Shown here: in pieces, positions 45,734 to 54,267 of the stretch | Layout of the letters: each line of letters opens with the position of its first letter | Numbering within the stretch: position 1 is the stretch's first letter | Assembly (NCBI GenBank): GCA_021737695.1 | Contig: JAIPDL010000002.1 | Coordinates: forward strand, 62,001-126,000 | Direction of reading: 5' to 3' | Length of the DNA: 64,000 bases | Source of the DNA: Desulfotignum sp. | GTDB taxonomy: Bacteria > Desulfobacterota > Desulfobacteria > Desulfobacterales > Desulfobacteraceae | Notes under the pieces: generated by a model | The model's input: the letters and a program-made list of their open reading frames with translations, nothing else | Told to the model about the DNA's origin: nothing | Database searches by the model: none | Made by a program: the position numbers and the translations under genes

Positions 45734-46489
45734 ATGCCCCGGCCCATTATGGAAATCGATCATTTAACCCATGCATTTTTCAATGGTACAGGGATTCATG
45801 ATATCTGCGCCCGGATCTTTCCCGGAGAATTTATTCTTCTGGCCGGACCCAACGGATCCGGAAAAACCACGCTGATAAGGCATCTCAATGCCCTGGTCCG
45901 GCCGACATCCGGTGAAATCCGCCTCCATGGCCGATCCGTGACGGCAGACCTGGTTGTTACCCGGAAAACCATCGGCATGGTATTCCAGGATGCAGACACC
46001 CAGATTGTTGCAGACACGGTAGCAGATGAGGTGGCATTCGGCCTGGAAAACCTGAATACACCCCGGGTCCGGATTCTTGAAAAAGTCAATCAGACCCTGG
46101 CATACATGAATCTGATCCATTTAAAAGACCGGAACCCTTCCACCCTGTCCGGCGGTGAGAAAAGACGGCTGGCCATTGCCGGTATTCTGGTCATGGATCC
46201 GGAAATTATCGTGCTGGATGAGCCCTTTGCCAACCTGGATCATCCCGCTTCCCGGGACCTGGTGGAGATCATCCGCCGGTTGAACCGGGAAGGACAAACC
46301 ATTATCATGGCGACCCACGAAGTGGAGGAAGTGATCACTTACGCGTCCCGAATGCTCATCATGGACGGTCAGGGCCGTCTGGTGAAAGATGGCCCGCCCA
46401 ACAATCTGCTGGGGAATCTGGAACGCTTCGGCATCAGAGAACCCTGTTTTTCCCGAATGGGATATTCGGCCCCGCCATGGCAGACCTGA
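45734..46489 (+). CDS. bioM: Biotin ECF transporter ATPase (BioM/EcfA)
   Basis: A 251-residue ABC ATPase. Walker A GPNGSGKTTL (about residues 39-48), Q-loop VFQDADTQIV, signature LSGGEKRRLAIAG, Walker B ILVMDPEIIVLDEP and the H-loop THEVEEV. Position between bioY and the T component gives the substrate. It starts 6 bases after bioY. Confidence 0.92.
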   Translation: MPRPIMEIDHLTHAFFNGTGIHDICARIFPGEFILLAGPNGSGKTTLIRHLNALVRPTSGEIRLHGRSVTADLVVTRKTIGMVFQDADTQIVADTVADEVAFGLENLNTPRVRILEKVNQTLAYMNLIHLKDRNPSTLSGGEKRRLAIAGILVMDPEIIVLDEPFANLDHPASRDLVEIIRRLNREGQTIIMATHEVEEVITYASRMLIMDGQGRLVKDGPPNNLLGNLERFGIREPCFSRMGYSAPPWQT

Positions 46490-47262
46490 CCCTGTTTTCT
46501 TTTCAGGCCGGCACCACGATCCTGCATCACCTGGATGTCCGGGCCAAGACCGTTCTGGTATGCATGCTGAGCATGGTGCTGTTCACCGCCGGATTCAGCG
46601 CATGCCTGATCTGTTTTCTGGTGGTGTATCCATTAATGTGTGCCATCGGCATGACCATGTACCGCTTAATCATCCGATTAAAGGGATTTATCCTGCTTCT
46701 GGCCATAATGGCAGCCACCCGGGCGGTCACAGTTCCGGGAGAACCGATTTTATCTGTTTCAGGGATTGAGATCACCCGGCAGGGCCTGGCCCAGGGATCT
46801 TTGGTAGGGGGGCGGTTTTTTCTGGTCATGGTGATCGGCATGCTCTTTGCCGCCACCACCCGGCCGGCTGCTTTGAAAAGCGCGGCCCAATGGTTTTTGG
46901 CACCCGTTCCGTTTGTGCCGGAAATGCGGGTGGCCATCATGATCAGCCTGTGCCTGAAATTTTTTCCCCTGATCCTTTCCCGGGCCGGACAGACGGCAGA
47001 CGCAGTGAATGCACGGTGCGGCAGTTTCAAAAAAAATCCGGTCCGGCGGATCCGATTTCTGACCCTGCCCCTGCTCAAAAAAACCATTATAAGTGCCGAC
47101 CATTTGTGTCTGGCCATGGATGCCCGGTGTTACACGGAACGCCGCACGGATCCCGCATTTGAATCCAACGGCCGAGAACGTCTCTTTCTGGGGGCCGGCA
47201 TCGGGCTGTGCATAGCAATGGTAATTCTTTCCCAAGAATCCTTCTGGATGATATTTTGGTAA
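46477..47262 (+). CDS. bioN: Biotin ECF transporter transmembrane protein (BioN/EcfT)
   Basis: A 261-residue T component with about five to six hydrophobic segments. It has the coupling motif ARCGSFKK in the C-terminal half and a second similar MDARCYTERR (the A-R-x pair of EcfT), and VRAKTVLVCMLSMVLF at the N-terminus. Starts 13 bases inside bioM. It would couple BioM ATP hydrolysis to BioY toppling. Confidence 0.9.
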   Translation: MADLTLFSFQAGTTILHHLDVRAKTVLVCMLSMVLFTAGFSACLICFLVVYPLMCAIGMTMYRLIIRLKGFILLLAIMAATRAVTVPGEPILSVSGIEITRQGLAQGSLVGGRFFLVMVIGMLFAATTRPAALKSAAQWFLAPVPFVPEMRVAIMISLCLKFFPLILSRAGQTADAVNARCGSFKKNPVRRIRFLTLPLLKKTIISADHLCLAMDARCYTERRTDPAFESNGRERLFLGAGIGLCIAMVILSQESFWMIFW

Positions 47263-47321
47263 TCTGCCACATTTGTGGTTGATCCGAGTTTCAATTTGTT
47301 GTACAGTTTTTGGTCACGATA

Positions 47322-47343
47322 ATTCATCATTACTTTTATGAAT
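47322..47343. promoter_or_regulatory. Inverted repeat upstream of the RHH-like gene
   Basis: ATTCAT (47322-47327) and ATGAAT (47338-47343) with a 10-base spacer lie about 45 bases before the following gene. If the protein binds DNA, this is the nearest candidate operator. Short arms make it uncertain. Confidence 0.3.
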
Positions 47344-47387
47344 GACCTGATAAAATAATACAGGCATTATAAAAGGAGGTATCCATT

Positions 47388-47963
47388 ATGACATCCCCCA
47401 GGGAGCCTGTTTCAGGCCCTTCCGTGCTGGATCTGCGGGGAAGGCAGTCTGTCCGGGCGACATTTAAACTATCCCAGAAAGCCATTGATGCCATCGGGCT
47501 GGTGGCGGTTCACATGGGCATCAAGCAGAAATCCCTGTTTGATCACATCATTGAAGACATGGATGCCATGGAAAAACTGGCCCGGTCCATCCGGTTGCCT
47601 CAGTTTGAAAAAATCCACCGGCGGCAGAAAACTTATGTCATGAGCCGCCGGACCATTGATGCCTTGAGCACGGTGTCACGGGCCCATGACATGCCAAGGG
47701 ATGCCCTGGTGGAATACGCGGTGCAGAAACTGGAATCTGTGATACAAAGTGAAAAACTGCGTCATGAAGAACGCAAAAAATTGGCAGTTGAAGTGATGGC
47801 CCACTTTGAAAAAGGAGAACAACTGTACCGGTCGATCACCCGGAATCTGGGCAAGGATGACCCTTTTTGCCGGCACCTGGGCAAAGCGGTTCAGGCGGCC
47901 AGAAAAACAGCGGAAGAACTTCAGACATTTCTGAATAAAAGTCGGGTACTGGAAGATTTTTAA
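47388..47963 (+). CDS. Protein with two tandem ribbon-helix-helix-like repeats
   Basis: A 191-residue protein with an internal duplication: residues 25-61 align without gaps to 82-118 (T25/T82, S29/S86, I-D-A at 33-35 and 90-92, L50/L107). Each copy has the strand-helix-helix pattern of CopG/Arc-type DNA-binding domains (TFKLSQKAIDAIGLVAVHMG and TYVMSRRTIDALSTVSRAHD). The C-terminal third is a long amphipathic helix with charged residues. AAAAGGAGG precedes the ATG. It heads the ABC transporter operon with a 14-base gap, so it may regulate it. I know of no named family. Confidence 0.7.
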   Translation: MTSPREPVSGPSVLDLRGRQSVRATFKLSQKAIDAIGLVAVHMGIKQKSLFDHIIEDMDAMEKLARSIRLPQFEKIHRRQKTYVMSRRTIDALSTVSRAHDMPRDALVEYAVQKLESVIQSEKLRHEERKKLAVEVMAHFEKGEQLYRSITRNLGKDDPFCRHLGKAVQAARKTAEELQTFLNKSRVLEDF

Positions 47964-47977
47964 CCAAGGAGGTTGCA

Positions 47978-48922
47978 TTGATAGAGATTCAAGATCTGAC
48001 CAAATACTATAATGATTTCTGCGCGGTGGATCATATCAGCCTGTCGGTTCGACCCGGAGAGATTCTGGGGCTGCTCGGGCCTAACGGCGCAGGAAAGACC
48101 ACTACACTGCGAATGCTCACCGGATATTTCAAACCCACATCCGGACAGATCTTGGTCAAAGATCTTCACATGCCTGAGCATACCCTGACCATCAAAGCCC
48201 TGATGGGATATCTGCCGGAATCGGCTCCGTTGTACCACAACATGCTGGTGTATGATTATCTGTCATATGTGGCCCGGCTCAAAGGATTGAAGGACCCGGC
48301 CCGCCAACTGGAACGGCTTCACACCCTGGCCGATCTGTGTGGCTTGTCCGGCATCATGCACAAACCCATCGTTACCCTGTCCAAAGGACTCAAACAACGG
48401 GTGGGGCTGGCCCATGCCATGATGACGGACCCGGAAATCCTGATACTGGATGAACCCACCTCCGGCCTGGATCCCAATCAGATCGCCGAGATCCGGAGCA
48501 TCATCCGGCAGATCGGCCAAAGAAAAACCGTAATTTTTTCCACCCATATCCTCAGTGAAGCAGAAGCCACCTGCGACCGCATTGTGATCATCAACAAAGG
48601 CAAAGTCGTGGCCGACGACACCACCACCCGGCTCAAACAGGGCGCGCTTCAGAACAATCTGATCCGCCTGGCCCTGAAGGGACCGGATGTGAAAACTGCG
48701 TGCCAGTTTCTGGCGGACATGAATTTAAATCTGTCTGTCAGCGCCCTGACCCCGGACATGGAAGACCAGGTTCGCGTTGAAATCCAGGGGCCGCCGGACC
48801 GGGATGTCCGGTCCGACATCTACCTGAAAATCAAGGAAACCGACTGGATTATCATGGAGCTGACCAAAGAAACCCAGGCACTTGAACATATATTCCAGAA
48901 ACTGACCCGGGAGAATACCTGA
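47978..48922 (+). CDS. ABC transporter ATP-binding protein, Gld-type (GldA-like)
   Basis: A 314-residue ABC-2 ATPase. Walker A GPNGAGKTTTLRML (about residues 36-49), ALMGYLPESAPLYHNM Q-loop region, TLSKGLKQRVGLAHAM signature, Walker B ILILDEPTSGLDP and STHILSEAEATCDR, then a C-terminal extension typical of ABC-2 exporters. Start is TTG at 47978 with AAGGAGG upstream. The partner genes that follow (permease, GldG-like, DUF4340) match the gliding-type ABC systems, but gliding itself is not implied. Confidence 0.88.
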   Translation: MIEIQDLTKYYNDFCAVDHISLSVRPGEILGLLGPNGAGKTTTLRMLTGYFKPTSGQILVKDLHMPEHTLTIKALMGYLPESAPLYHNMLVYDYLSYVARLKGLKDPARQLERLHTLADLCGLSGIMHKPIVTLSKGLKQRVGLAHAMMTDPEILILDEPTSGLDPNQIAEIRSIIRQIGQRKTVIFSTHILSEAEATCDRIVIINKGKVVADDTTTRLKQGALQNNLIRLALKGPDVKTACQFLADMNLNLSVSALTPDMEDQVRVEIQGPPDRDVRSDIYLKIKETDWIIMELTKETQALEHIFQKLTRENT

Positions 48923-48924
48923 TC

Positions 48925-49629
48925 ATGTCACAAATCAAAATCATTGCATTAAAAGAGTTCAAGGATTATTTCATATCCCCCATCGCCTATATTGTGATCG
49001 CCCTGTTTCTGATCGTGGTAGGCTGGTTTTTCTTTTCCACTTTTTTCATTTACAGCCGGGCCGATCTGCGGGATTTTTTCGCGCTGCTGCCCATGGTGTT
49101 CTCGTTTTTTGTTCCTGCGCTGACCATGCGGTTGTTTGCAGAAGAAAAAAACGTGGGATCCTATGAAACTCTGTTGACCATGCCGGTGTCCTTTGTCCAC
49201 ATCGCTTTAGGAAAATTTTTTGCCGCCACCCTGTTTACCTGCACCATGCTGGTGCCCACCCTGTCCTACCCCATATTCATTTCTTTGATCGGGGACCTGG
49301 ACTGGGGACCGGTGGCCGGCGGATATATCGGGGCCGTGTTCCTGGCCGGGGCATACTGTGCCATTGGATTGTTTGCATCCGCTCTGACCCGCAATCAGAT
49401 CATCGCGTTTATCATCGGATGCGCCCTGTGCTTTACGTTGACCATCATCAACCGGATGCTGTTTTTCATGCCGTCGGAAATTGTGGCGGTGATTGAATAT
49501 TTCGGGGCCAACACCCATTTTGCCAATTTTTCCAAAGGTATCCTGGATACCCGGGACATTCTGTATTTTATCAGCCTGATATCCATTTTTCTCTTTTCCA
49601 CCCATCTTGTGATGCAGGAAAAAAATTAA
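48925..49629 (+). CDS. ABC-2 permease, GldF-like
   Basis: A 234-residue integral membrane protein with six hydrophobic segments. It starts IIALKEFKDYFISPIAYIVIALFLIVVGWFF (in parts), with the LTMRLFAEEKNVGSYETLLTMPV cytoplasmic loop and SYPIFISLIGDLDWGPVAGGYIGAVFLAGAYCAIGLFASALTRNQIIAFIIG (in parts) typical of this permease group. Two bases after the ATPase gene, so probably one complex. Confidence 0.88.
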   Translation: MSQIKIIALKEFKDYFISPIAYIVIALFLIVVGWFFFSTFFIYSRADLRDFFALLPMVFSFFVPALTMRLFAEEKNVGSYETLLTMPVSFVHIALGKFFAATLFTCTMLVPTLSYPIFISLIGDLDWGPVAGGYIGAVFLAGAYCAIGLFASALTRNQIIAFIIGCALCFTLTIINRMLFFMPSEIVAVIEYFGANTHFANFSKGILDTRDILYFISLISIFLFSTHLVMQEKN

Positions 49630-49638
49630 GGAGGCTTC

Positions 49639-51843
49639 ATGGGATTTTTCAAAGAACATTATATTAAGTTTGTTTTATATATGGCCGTGATTGTGCTGGT
49701 GAACATCGTCGGGCTGACTCTTTTTTTCAGGGCCGACCTGACAGCCAATAAAATTTTTTCATTGTCCGATGCCAGTAAAAAAGCTGTGGCCACCTTGTCT
49801 GAACCGTTGAGCATCAAGGTGTTTTTCTCCAACAACCTGCCAGCGCCCCACAACAACACCCAAAGGTATCTCAAAGATCTGCTGGATGAATACGCGGCCC
49901 GGGCCGGCCGCCTGTTCAACTATCAGTTCTACAATGTCTCTTCTGCAGAAGGGGATTTGAGCGCAACCGCGGTGGAAAACCGGGAATTGGCCCAAAGCTA
50001 CGGCATTTCTCCCATCCAGATCCGGATGATGGAAAACGATGAACTCAAATTCACAAACGCTTACATGGGTCTGGTGCTCATCCATGGGGATCTCATTGAA
50101 AAAATTAATGCTGTTACCTCCACGGACGGTCTGGAATACCAGTTAACCACTGCCATCCAGAAACTCAACAACAAGGTCTCCGCCCTGTTGCGTTTGAAGG
50201 ACAAGGTCCAGGCCACCCTGTATTTATCCTCTTCATTGAAAGACATTGCCCCGCTAATCGGACTGGACAACCTGCCCGGCTTGAAAGAGACCGTGAAAAA
50301 GACCATTGACGGCATCAATGCCAAGAGTCTGGACATCCTGTCATTTGATCATCAGGATATCACAGACAAACAAGCCTTGAACGATATCGGCAAAAAATAT
50401 GATCTCCTGGCTTTGTCCTGGCCCGACATTCAGGACCAGAATATTCCGGCCGGCCAGGGAGCTGCCGGTCTGGTGCTGACATACCAGGACCAGGCAGCCA
50501 GCCTGCCGCTCATCACAGCCGTTGATCTGCCCATCATCGGCACCACCTACCAGATGGCGGACCCGGACACACTGGAACAGGATATCATGGGCATTATCGA
50601 AAAAATGATCGGTATCAACCAGGATATCGGATTTCTGGCGGATCACGGCACACCGGCTTTGGTTCCGGACCGCAGGGCCATGATGCAGGGAAGATCCGGG
50701 GGTGACATGCAGGTGTTCAACGACCTGTTGTCCCACCGGTACAATATCAGACAGATCGCTCTCAAAGATCAGACCATTCCCGACGGTCTCACCTGCCTGA
50801 TCATTACCAAACCCACGGAACCGTTTTCCGATTACGAGCTGTTCCAGATCGACCAGGCCCTGATGAAAGGCACCAACATCGCTTTTTTCGGGGATGCATT
50901 CAATGAAATCGCTCCCCGGGGCGGTATGGGCATGCCCCAGTATTTTCCCATCGACACGGGACTGGAAAAGCTGCTGACCCACTACGGCATCACCCTGACC
51001 CCCGCGTTTGTAATGGACAAAACCGCGTATAAACATCAGCCCAGAGAGGGGGGGGAACAGATCATCTATTTTGCGCCCATGCTCAAGGAAGACACCATCA
51101 ACAATACGCCGGCGTTCATGCGCAACATCAAAGGCATCATTGCCATGCAGGCCTCTCCGTTGTCTCTTGTATCAGACAATCTGACATCCGCCGGTGTGAC
51201 AGCCACCCGGCTGCTGAGCACCTCTAAAGAATCCTGGCTCATGAAAGATGAGATCAACCTGAATCCCATGTTCATCTCTCCGCCGGAATCTTCTGAAGAG
51301 ATGGACAACTATGACCTGGCCTATCTGCTGGAAGGCACTTTTACCAGTTATTTCAAAGACAAGCCTGTGCCTGAAAAACCCATGGGAGAAGAGGATATTC
51401 CGGAATCCGACATTCCGGTAGACGCGGTTGAAACAGCAGATCCGGTAGCAACGACTGAATCCGACCCAGCGGCACCAGAGGGCGATACCCAGGAAGTGGT
51501 GGCACAAAACCGGATTCTGGAAACATCCCGACCGGCCAAAATCTTTGTGCTCGGGTGTTCCCAGATGCTGATGGACAACATGCTGGACCCGGAAGGCCGC
51601 ACCACCAATGCCACATTCATTCTGAACACCATCGACCATTTGAACGGCAAGGATGAAATTGCGGCCATGCGAAGTAAACAGCAGATGCTCAATCCATTGG
51701 CCACCACCACTTCGTTTGTCCGGACAATGATCAAGGCGTTGAACATTGCCGGACTGCCCGTGCTGGTGTTTGTTTTCGGAATCGGTCTCTGGGGAACCGG
51801 AAAAATCCGCCGGAAAAAAATTGCCAAGCAGTTCAACGCATAA
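49639..51843 (+). CDS. GldG-like ABC transporter auxiliary protein
   Basis: A 734-residue protein with an N-terminal membrane helix (about residues 7-29) and a second at the C-terminus (about residues 700-722, ending KIRRKKIAKQF). The large periplasmic part begins ADLTANKIFSLSDASKKAVATLSEPLSIKVFFSNNLPAPHNN (in parts), the usual GldG start, and includes DHGTPALVPDRRAMM and SLVSDNLTSAGVTATRLLSTSKESWL. A Pro/Glu-rich linker lies near residues 575-625. Role: extracytoplasmic partner of the ABC-2 transporter; substrate unknown. Confidence 0.87.
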   Translation: MGFFKEHYIKFVLYMAVIVLVNIVGLTLFFRADLTANKIFSLSDASKKAVATLSEPLSIKVFFSNNLPAPHNNTQRYLKDLLDEYAARAGRLFNYQFYNVSSAEGDLSATAVENRELAQSYGISPIQIRMMENDELKFTNAYMGLVLIHGDLIEKINAVTSTDGLEYQLTTAIQKLNNKVSALLRLKDKVQATLYLSSSLKDIAPLIGLDNLPGLKETVKKTIDGINAKSLDILSFDHQDITDKQALNDIGKKYDLLALSWPDIQDQNIPAGQGAAGLVLTYQDQAASLPLITAVDLPIIGTTYQMADPDTLEQDIMGIIEKMIGINQDIGFLADHGTPALVPDRRAMMQGRSGGDMQVFNDLLSHRYNIRQIALKDQTIPDGLTCLIITKPTEPFSDYELFQIDQALMKGTNIAFFGDAFNEIAPRGGMGMPQYFPIDTGLEKLLTHYGITLTPAFVMDKTAYKHQPREGGEQIIYFAPMLKEDTINNTPAFMRNIKGIIAMQASPLSLVSDNLTSAGVTATRLLSTSKESWLMKDEINLNPMFISPPESSEEMDNYDLAYLLEGTFTSYFKDKPVPEKPMGEEDIPESDIPVDAVETADPVATTESDPAAPEGDTQEVVAQNRILETSRPAKIFVLGCSQMLMDNMLDPEGRTTNATFILNTIDHLNGKDEIAAMRSKQQMLNPLATTTSFVRTMIKALNIAGLPVLVFVFGIGLWGTGKIRRKKIAKQFNA

Positions 51844-51856
51844 AGGATATATTGCC

Positions 51857-52807
51857 ATGAAAAAAGAATATCTGATTCTGATATTGATCATAGTGATTCT
51901 GGTCGGCTATCTGGTCCTGAAAAAAGAAGACGGCCGTCATTATACCCTGCCGGAACCCCCATCCGTGGATACAGAAAAAATCGACCGTTTGACTGTGGCG
52001 CAAACAGATCAAACCCTTGATTTTGTCCGAACGGAATCAGGATGGACGGTGACATCGCACGCCTATCCGGCAGATGACGGCGCTGTCAAAAAAATGCTGG
52101 ATGTCATGTCCGGGCTGACCCTGTCTGCACTGGTTTCCGAAAAACAGGATGTGGTCCGGTATGAACTGGACCCGTCCCGGGTCCTGACCGTCACCGCCTT
52201 TCAGGGGGAAACCCCTGTCATGTCTTTTAAAATCGGCAAAACCGCCCCCACTTTTAACCACACGTTTGTGATGCTGGAAAACGATCCCAATATCTATCAT
52301 GCCAATGACAGTTTTCGAACCCATTTCAACAAATCCGTGGATGAATTCAGAGACCAGCTGGTTCTGTCATTTCAGGAAAAAGACATTGAAAAAATCACCC
52401 TCCAAACCCCTGAAAAACAAGTGGTGCTGACCGCCCGAAAACCGGCGGAGGATGAAGGGCAGGACTCAACACCTGTTTTTGATTATCCGGACGGCACCTC
52501 ACCGGATCCGAAAACTGTGTCCAACCTGCTGTATTCCTTATCCGCTCTGACCTGTGACCGGTTTGCGACAAACACAAACAAAACCGATCTGAAAGCTTTA
52601 TCCCCGCGTCTGACCGTGATTCTGGACAATGGTACATCCCGGGTGCTGACATTGTTTGAGCCGGATGGGGATGTATCCGTACCGGCCACCTCATCCATGA
52701 ACGACTATGTATTTTTTTTAAAACCCCATGTTGCTGAAGATATCACATCCTATGCCCTTGATTTGGCCGGGCTCACCCCGCCGGAAGCAGAGGAAACCAA
52801 GGAATAA
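51857..52807 (+). CDS. DUF4340-domain protein
   Basis: A 316-residue protein with an N-terminal membrane segment (residues 4-18, EYLILILIIVILVGYLVLKK in parts) and a soluble periplasmic-facing body of the DUF4340 type: IDRLTVAQTDQTLDFVRTESGWTVTSHAYPADDGAVKKMLDVMSGLTL (in parts), and DRFATN with FLKPHVAEDITS near the end. DUF4340 proteins accompany GldG-type ABC systems, as here. The ATG at 51857 follows AAGGATAT. Confidence 0.85.
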   Translation: MKKEYLILILIIVILVGYLVLKKEDGRHYTLPEPPSVDTEKIDRLTVAQTDQTLDFVRTESGWTVTSHAYPADDGAVKKMLDVMSGLTLSALVSEKQDVVRYELDPSRVLTVTAFQGETPVMSFKIGKTAPTFNHTFVMLENDPNIYHANDSFRTHFNKSVDEFRDQLVLSFQEKDIEKITLQTPEKQVVLTARKPAEDEGQDSTPVFDYPDGTSPDPKTVSNLLYSLSALTCDRFATNTNKTDLKALSPRLTVILDNGTSRVLTLFEPDGDVSVPATSSMNDYVFFLKPHVAEDITSYALDLAGLTPPEAEETKE

Positions 52808-52815
52808 ATCAGCCT

Positions 52816-53544
52816 GTGAACCGACTTTTAAAATGGATTTATCAGCCGTATAAATGGGTGATTGTTATGCCTTTCATGGTGATCAACACCCTTGTTTTAG
52901 GAATGATCTGTATTGTTGTGGGTGCTTTTTTTTCCCGGGATGCCACCAATGCACTGGCCGTGGTATGGTCCCGCCTGGCCTGCGGCATCGTGCCTGTCAA
53001 GGTGAAATTGTCCGGCAAAAAAAACTGTCATCAGCGGCATGCTTATGTGGTGGTAGCCAACCACCAGTCCATGGTGGATATCCCGGTGATCCACGGGTTT
53101 ATGGGACTGCATATCAAATGGGTGATGAAACAGGAACTGAGAAAAATTCCCGTTTTCGGTACGGCCTGCCATTACCTGGGGTGCATCTTCATTGACCGGT
53201 CCCATCACGATGCAGCGATCCAATCCATTCGTCAGGCCAAAAAACGCATGTCTGCCAAAGCATCGGTGCTGTTTTTCGCCGAAGGTACCCGGAGCCGGGA
53301 CGGACACGTGCAGCCCTTTAAAAAAGGCGCGTTTGTATTTGCCAGAGAAACCGGGCTGCCCGTTCTGCCGATCACCATCAAACACTCCCGGGAGGTGCTG
53401 CCCCCGGACTCCCTGAACCTGATCCCCGGGCCGGTGGAAATTATTGTGCACCGGCCCGTGTATGTGCTGCCCGGAGATGCGGGGCGGCTGGCAGACACCA
53501 TCGAAGCTGTCCGAACCACCATTGCAGGACCTCTGACCGACTGA
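52816..53544 (+). CDS. plsC: 1-acyl-sn-glycerol-3-phosphate acyltransferase (PlsC family)
   Basis: A 242-residue membrane-associated acyltransferase that would make phosphatidic acid. One or two N-terminal membrane segments (about residues 14-42), the catalytic NHQSMVD (H-x4-D), KWVMKQEL, GTACHYLGCIFIDR, FAEGTRSRDG and the FVFARETGLPVLPITI end segment. Start is GTG at 52816, 8 bases after the DUF4340 gene. Its stop codon lies in the first copy of a 23-base tandem repeat. Confidence 0.9.
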   Translation: MNRLLKWIYQPYKWVIVMPFMVINTLVLGMICIVVGAFFSRDATNALAVVWSRLACGIVPVKVKLSGKKNCHQRHAYVVVANHQSMVDIPVIHGFMGLHIKWVMKQELRKIPVFGTACHYLGCIFIDRSHHDAAIQSIRQAKKRMSAKASVLFFAEGTRSRDGHVQPFKKGAFVFARETGLPVLPITIKHSREVLPPDSLNLIPGPVEIIVHRPVYVLPGDAGRLADTIEAVRTTIAGPLTD

Positions 53545-53597
53545 TTGCCGGATCTTTGACCGGCTGATTCCCGGATCTTTGACCGGCTGATTCCCGG
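53535..53597. repeat. Tandem 23-bp repeat (2.7 copies) at the plsC 3' end
   Basis: The unit GACCGGCTGATTCCCGGATCTTT occurs at 53535-53557 (two mismatches, covering the plsC stop), exactly at 53558-53580, and as a 17-base partial copy at 53581-53597. It looks like recent slippage duplication. The rest of the gap to mraZ (about 53598-53764) is pyrimidine-rich and holds no gene I can see; a TTGACT at 53736-53741 may be a -35. Confidence 0.85.
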
Positions 53598-53774
53598 CCC
53601 GTCCCACCTGCCCCCTTTTGCTCCACTATTTAATCCACTTTGCTCCCCGCTACTTGCCTGCCTGTATTCCATCAAAAATTTTAATTATTTTCTGACCGGT
53701 ATCCCGTATTTTTTACATAGATCTGATTTTTTTTCTTGACTTATGCCGGATTTTTAGCAAAAGTGTGTTAAATG

Positions 53775-53789
53775 GTGGAGGAAAGTGGA
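53775..53789 (+). promoter_or_regulatory. MraZ-binding repeat upstream of mraZ
   Basis: Two direct repeats GTGGA (53775-53779 and 53785-53789) spaced by 5 bases give the 10-bp periodicity that MraZ binds. They lie about 35 bases before the mraZ start, as expected for autoregulation of the division and cell-wall cluster. Confidence 0.6.
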
Positions 53790-53824
53790 CCTTTTACCCA
53801 AAACCAGGAAAGCAGGCAACACAC

Positions 53825-54265
53825 GTGTTTCGATCAAGCTCCTTTCATACCATCGACCCAAAGGGCAGAATTATCATTCCGGCACGGTTCCGGGACGTGC
53901 TCAAGGCCGATAATGAATACGGGGTGGTGGTTTCCATCAAGGATGGGTGCCTGTATGCCTACACTTTCAATGAATGGAAGCAGCTGGAGAAAAAAATCCT
54001 GGCCGCCAAAAGCGCGGCCATGGAAAAATTCAAACGGTTTTTTCTGGGCAATGCCTGCCCGTTGAAATGTGACAAACAGGACCGGATTTTAATTCCCCCC
54101 AGCCTGCGCACTTATGCAGGCATTGAAAAGGACATTGTCTTAGTGGGGGTTTTGGACCGGTTTGAAATATGGGCCCGGGAAAGATGGGACCAGGAAAATA
54201 TGAAAATGGAGCAGGAACTTGAAAAAGAGGAAGTAAGGGAGGAAATTGCTTCCCTGGGGCTGTAG
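53825..54265 (+). CDS. mraZ: MraZ transcriptional regulator
   Basis: A 146-residue protein with two AbrB-like swapped-hairpin repeats: FRSSSFHTIDPKGRIIIPARFRDVL and the second CDKQDRILIPPSLRTYAGIEKDIVLVG (in parts). Family members control the dcw cluster. The start is GTG at 53825, where the family begins, with a GC-poor AGG-type site upstream; an ATG at 53765 would add 20 residues not seen in relatives. It is 2 bases before rsmH. Confidence 0.92.
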   Translation: MFRSSSFHTIDPKGRIIIPARFRDVLKADNEYGVVVSIKDGCLYAYTFNEWKQLEKKILAAKSAAMEKFKRFFLGNACPLKCDKQDRILIPPSLRTYAGIEKDIVLVGVLDRFEIWARERWDQENMKMEQELEKEEVREEIASLGL

Positions 54266-54267
54266 CC

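Noticed and set aside
53558-53597. CRISPR array at the tandem repeat
   Set aside because: Copies are directly adjacent without spacers and no cas genes are present.
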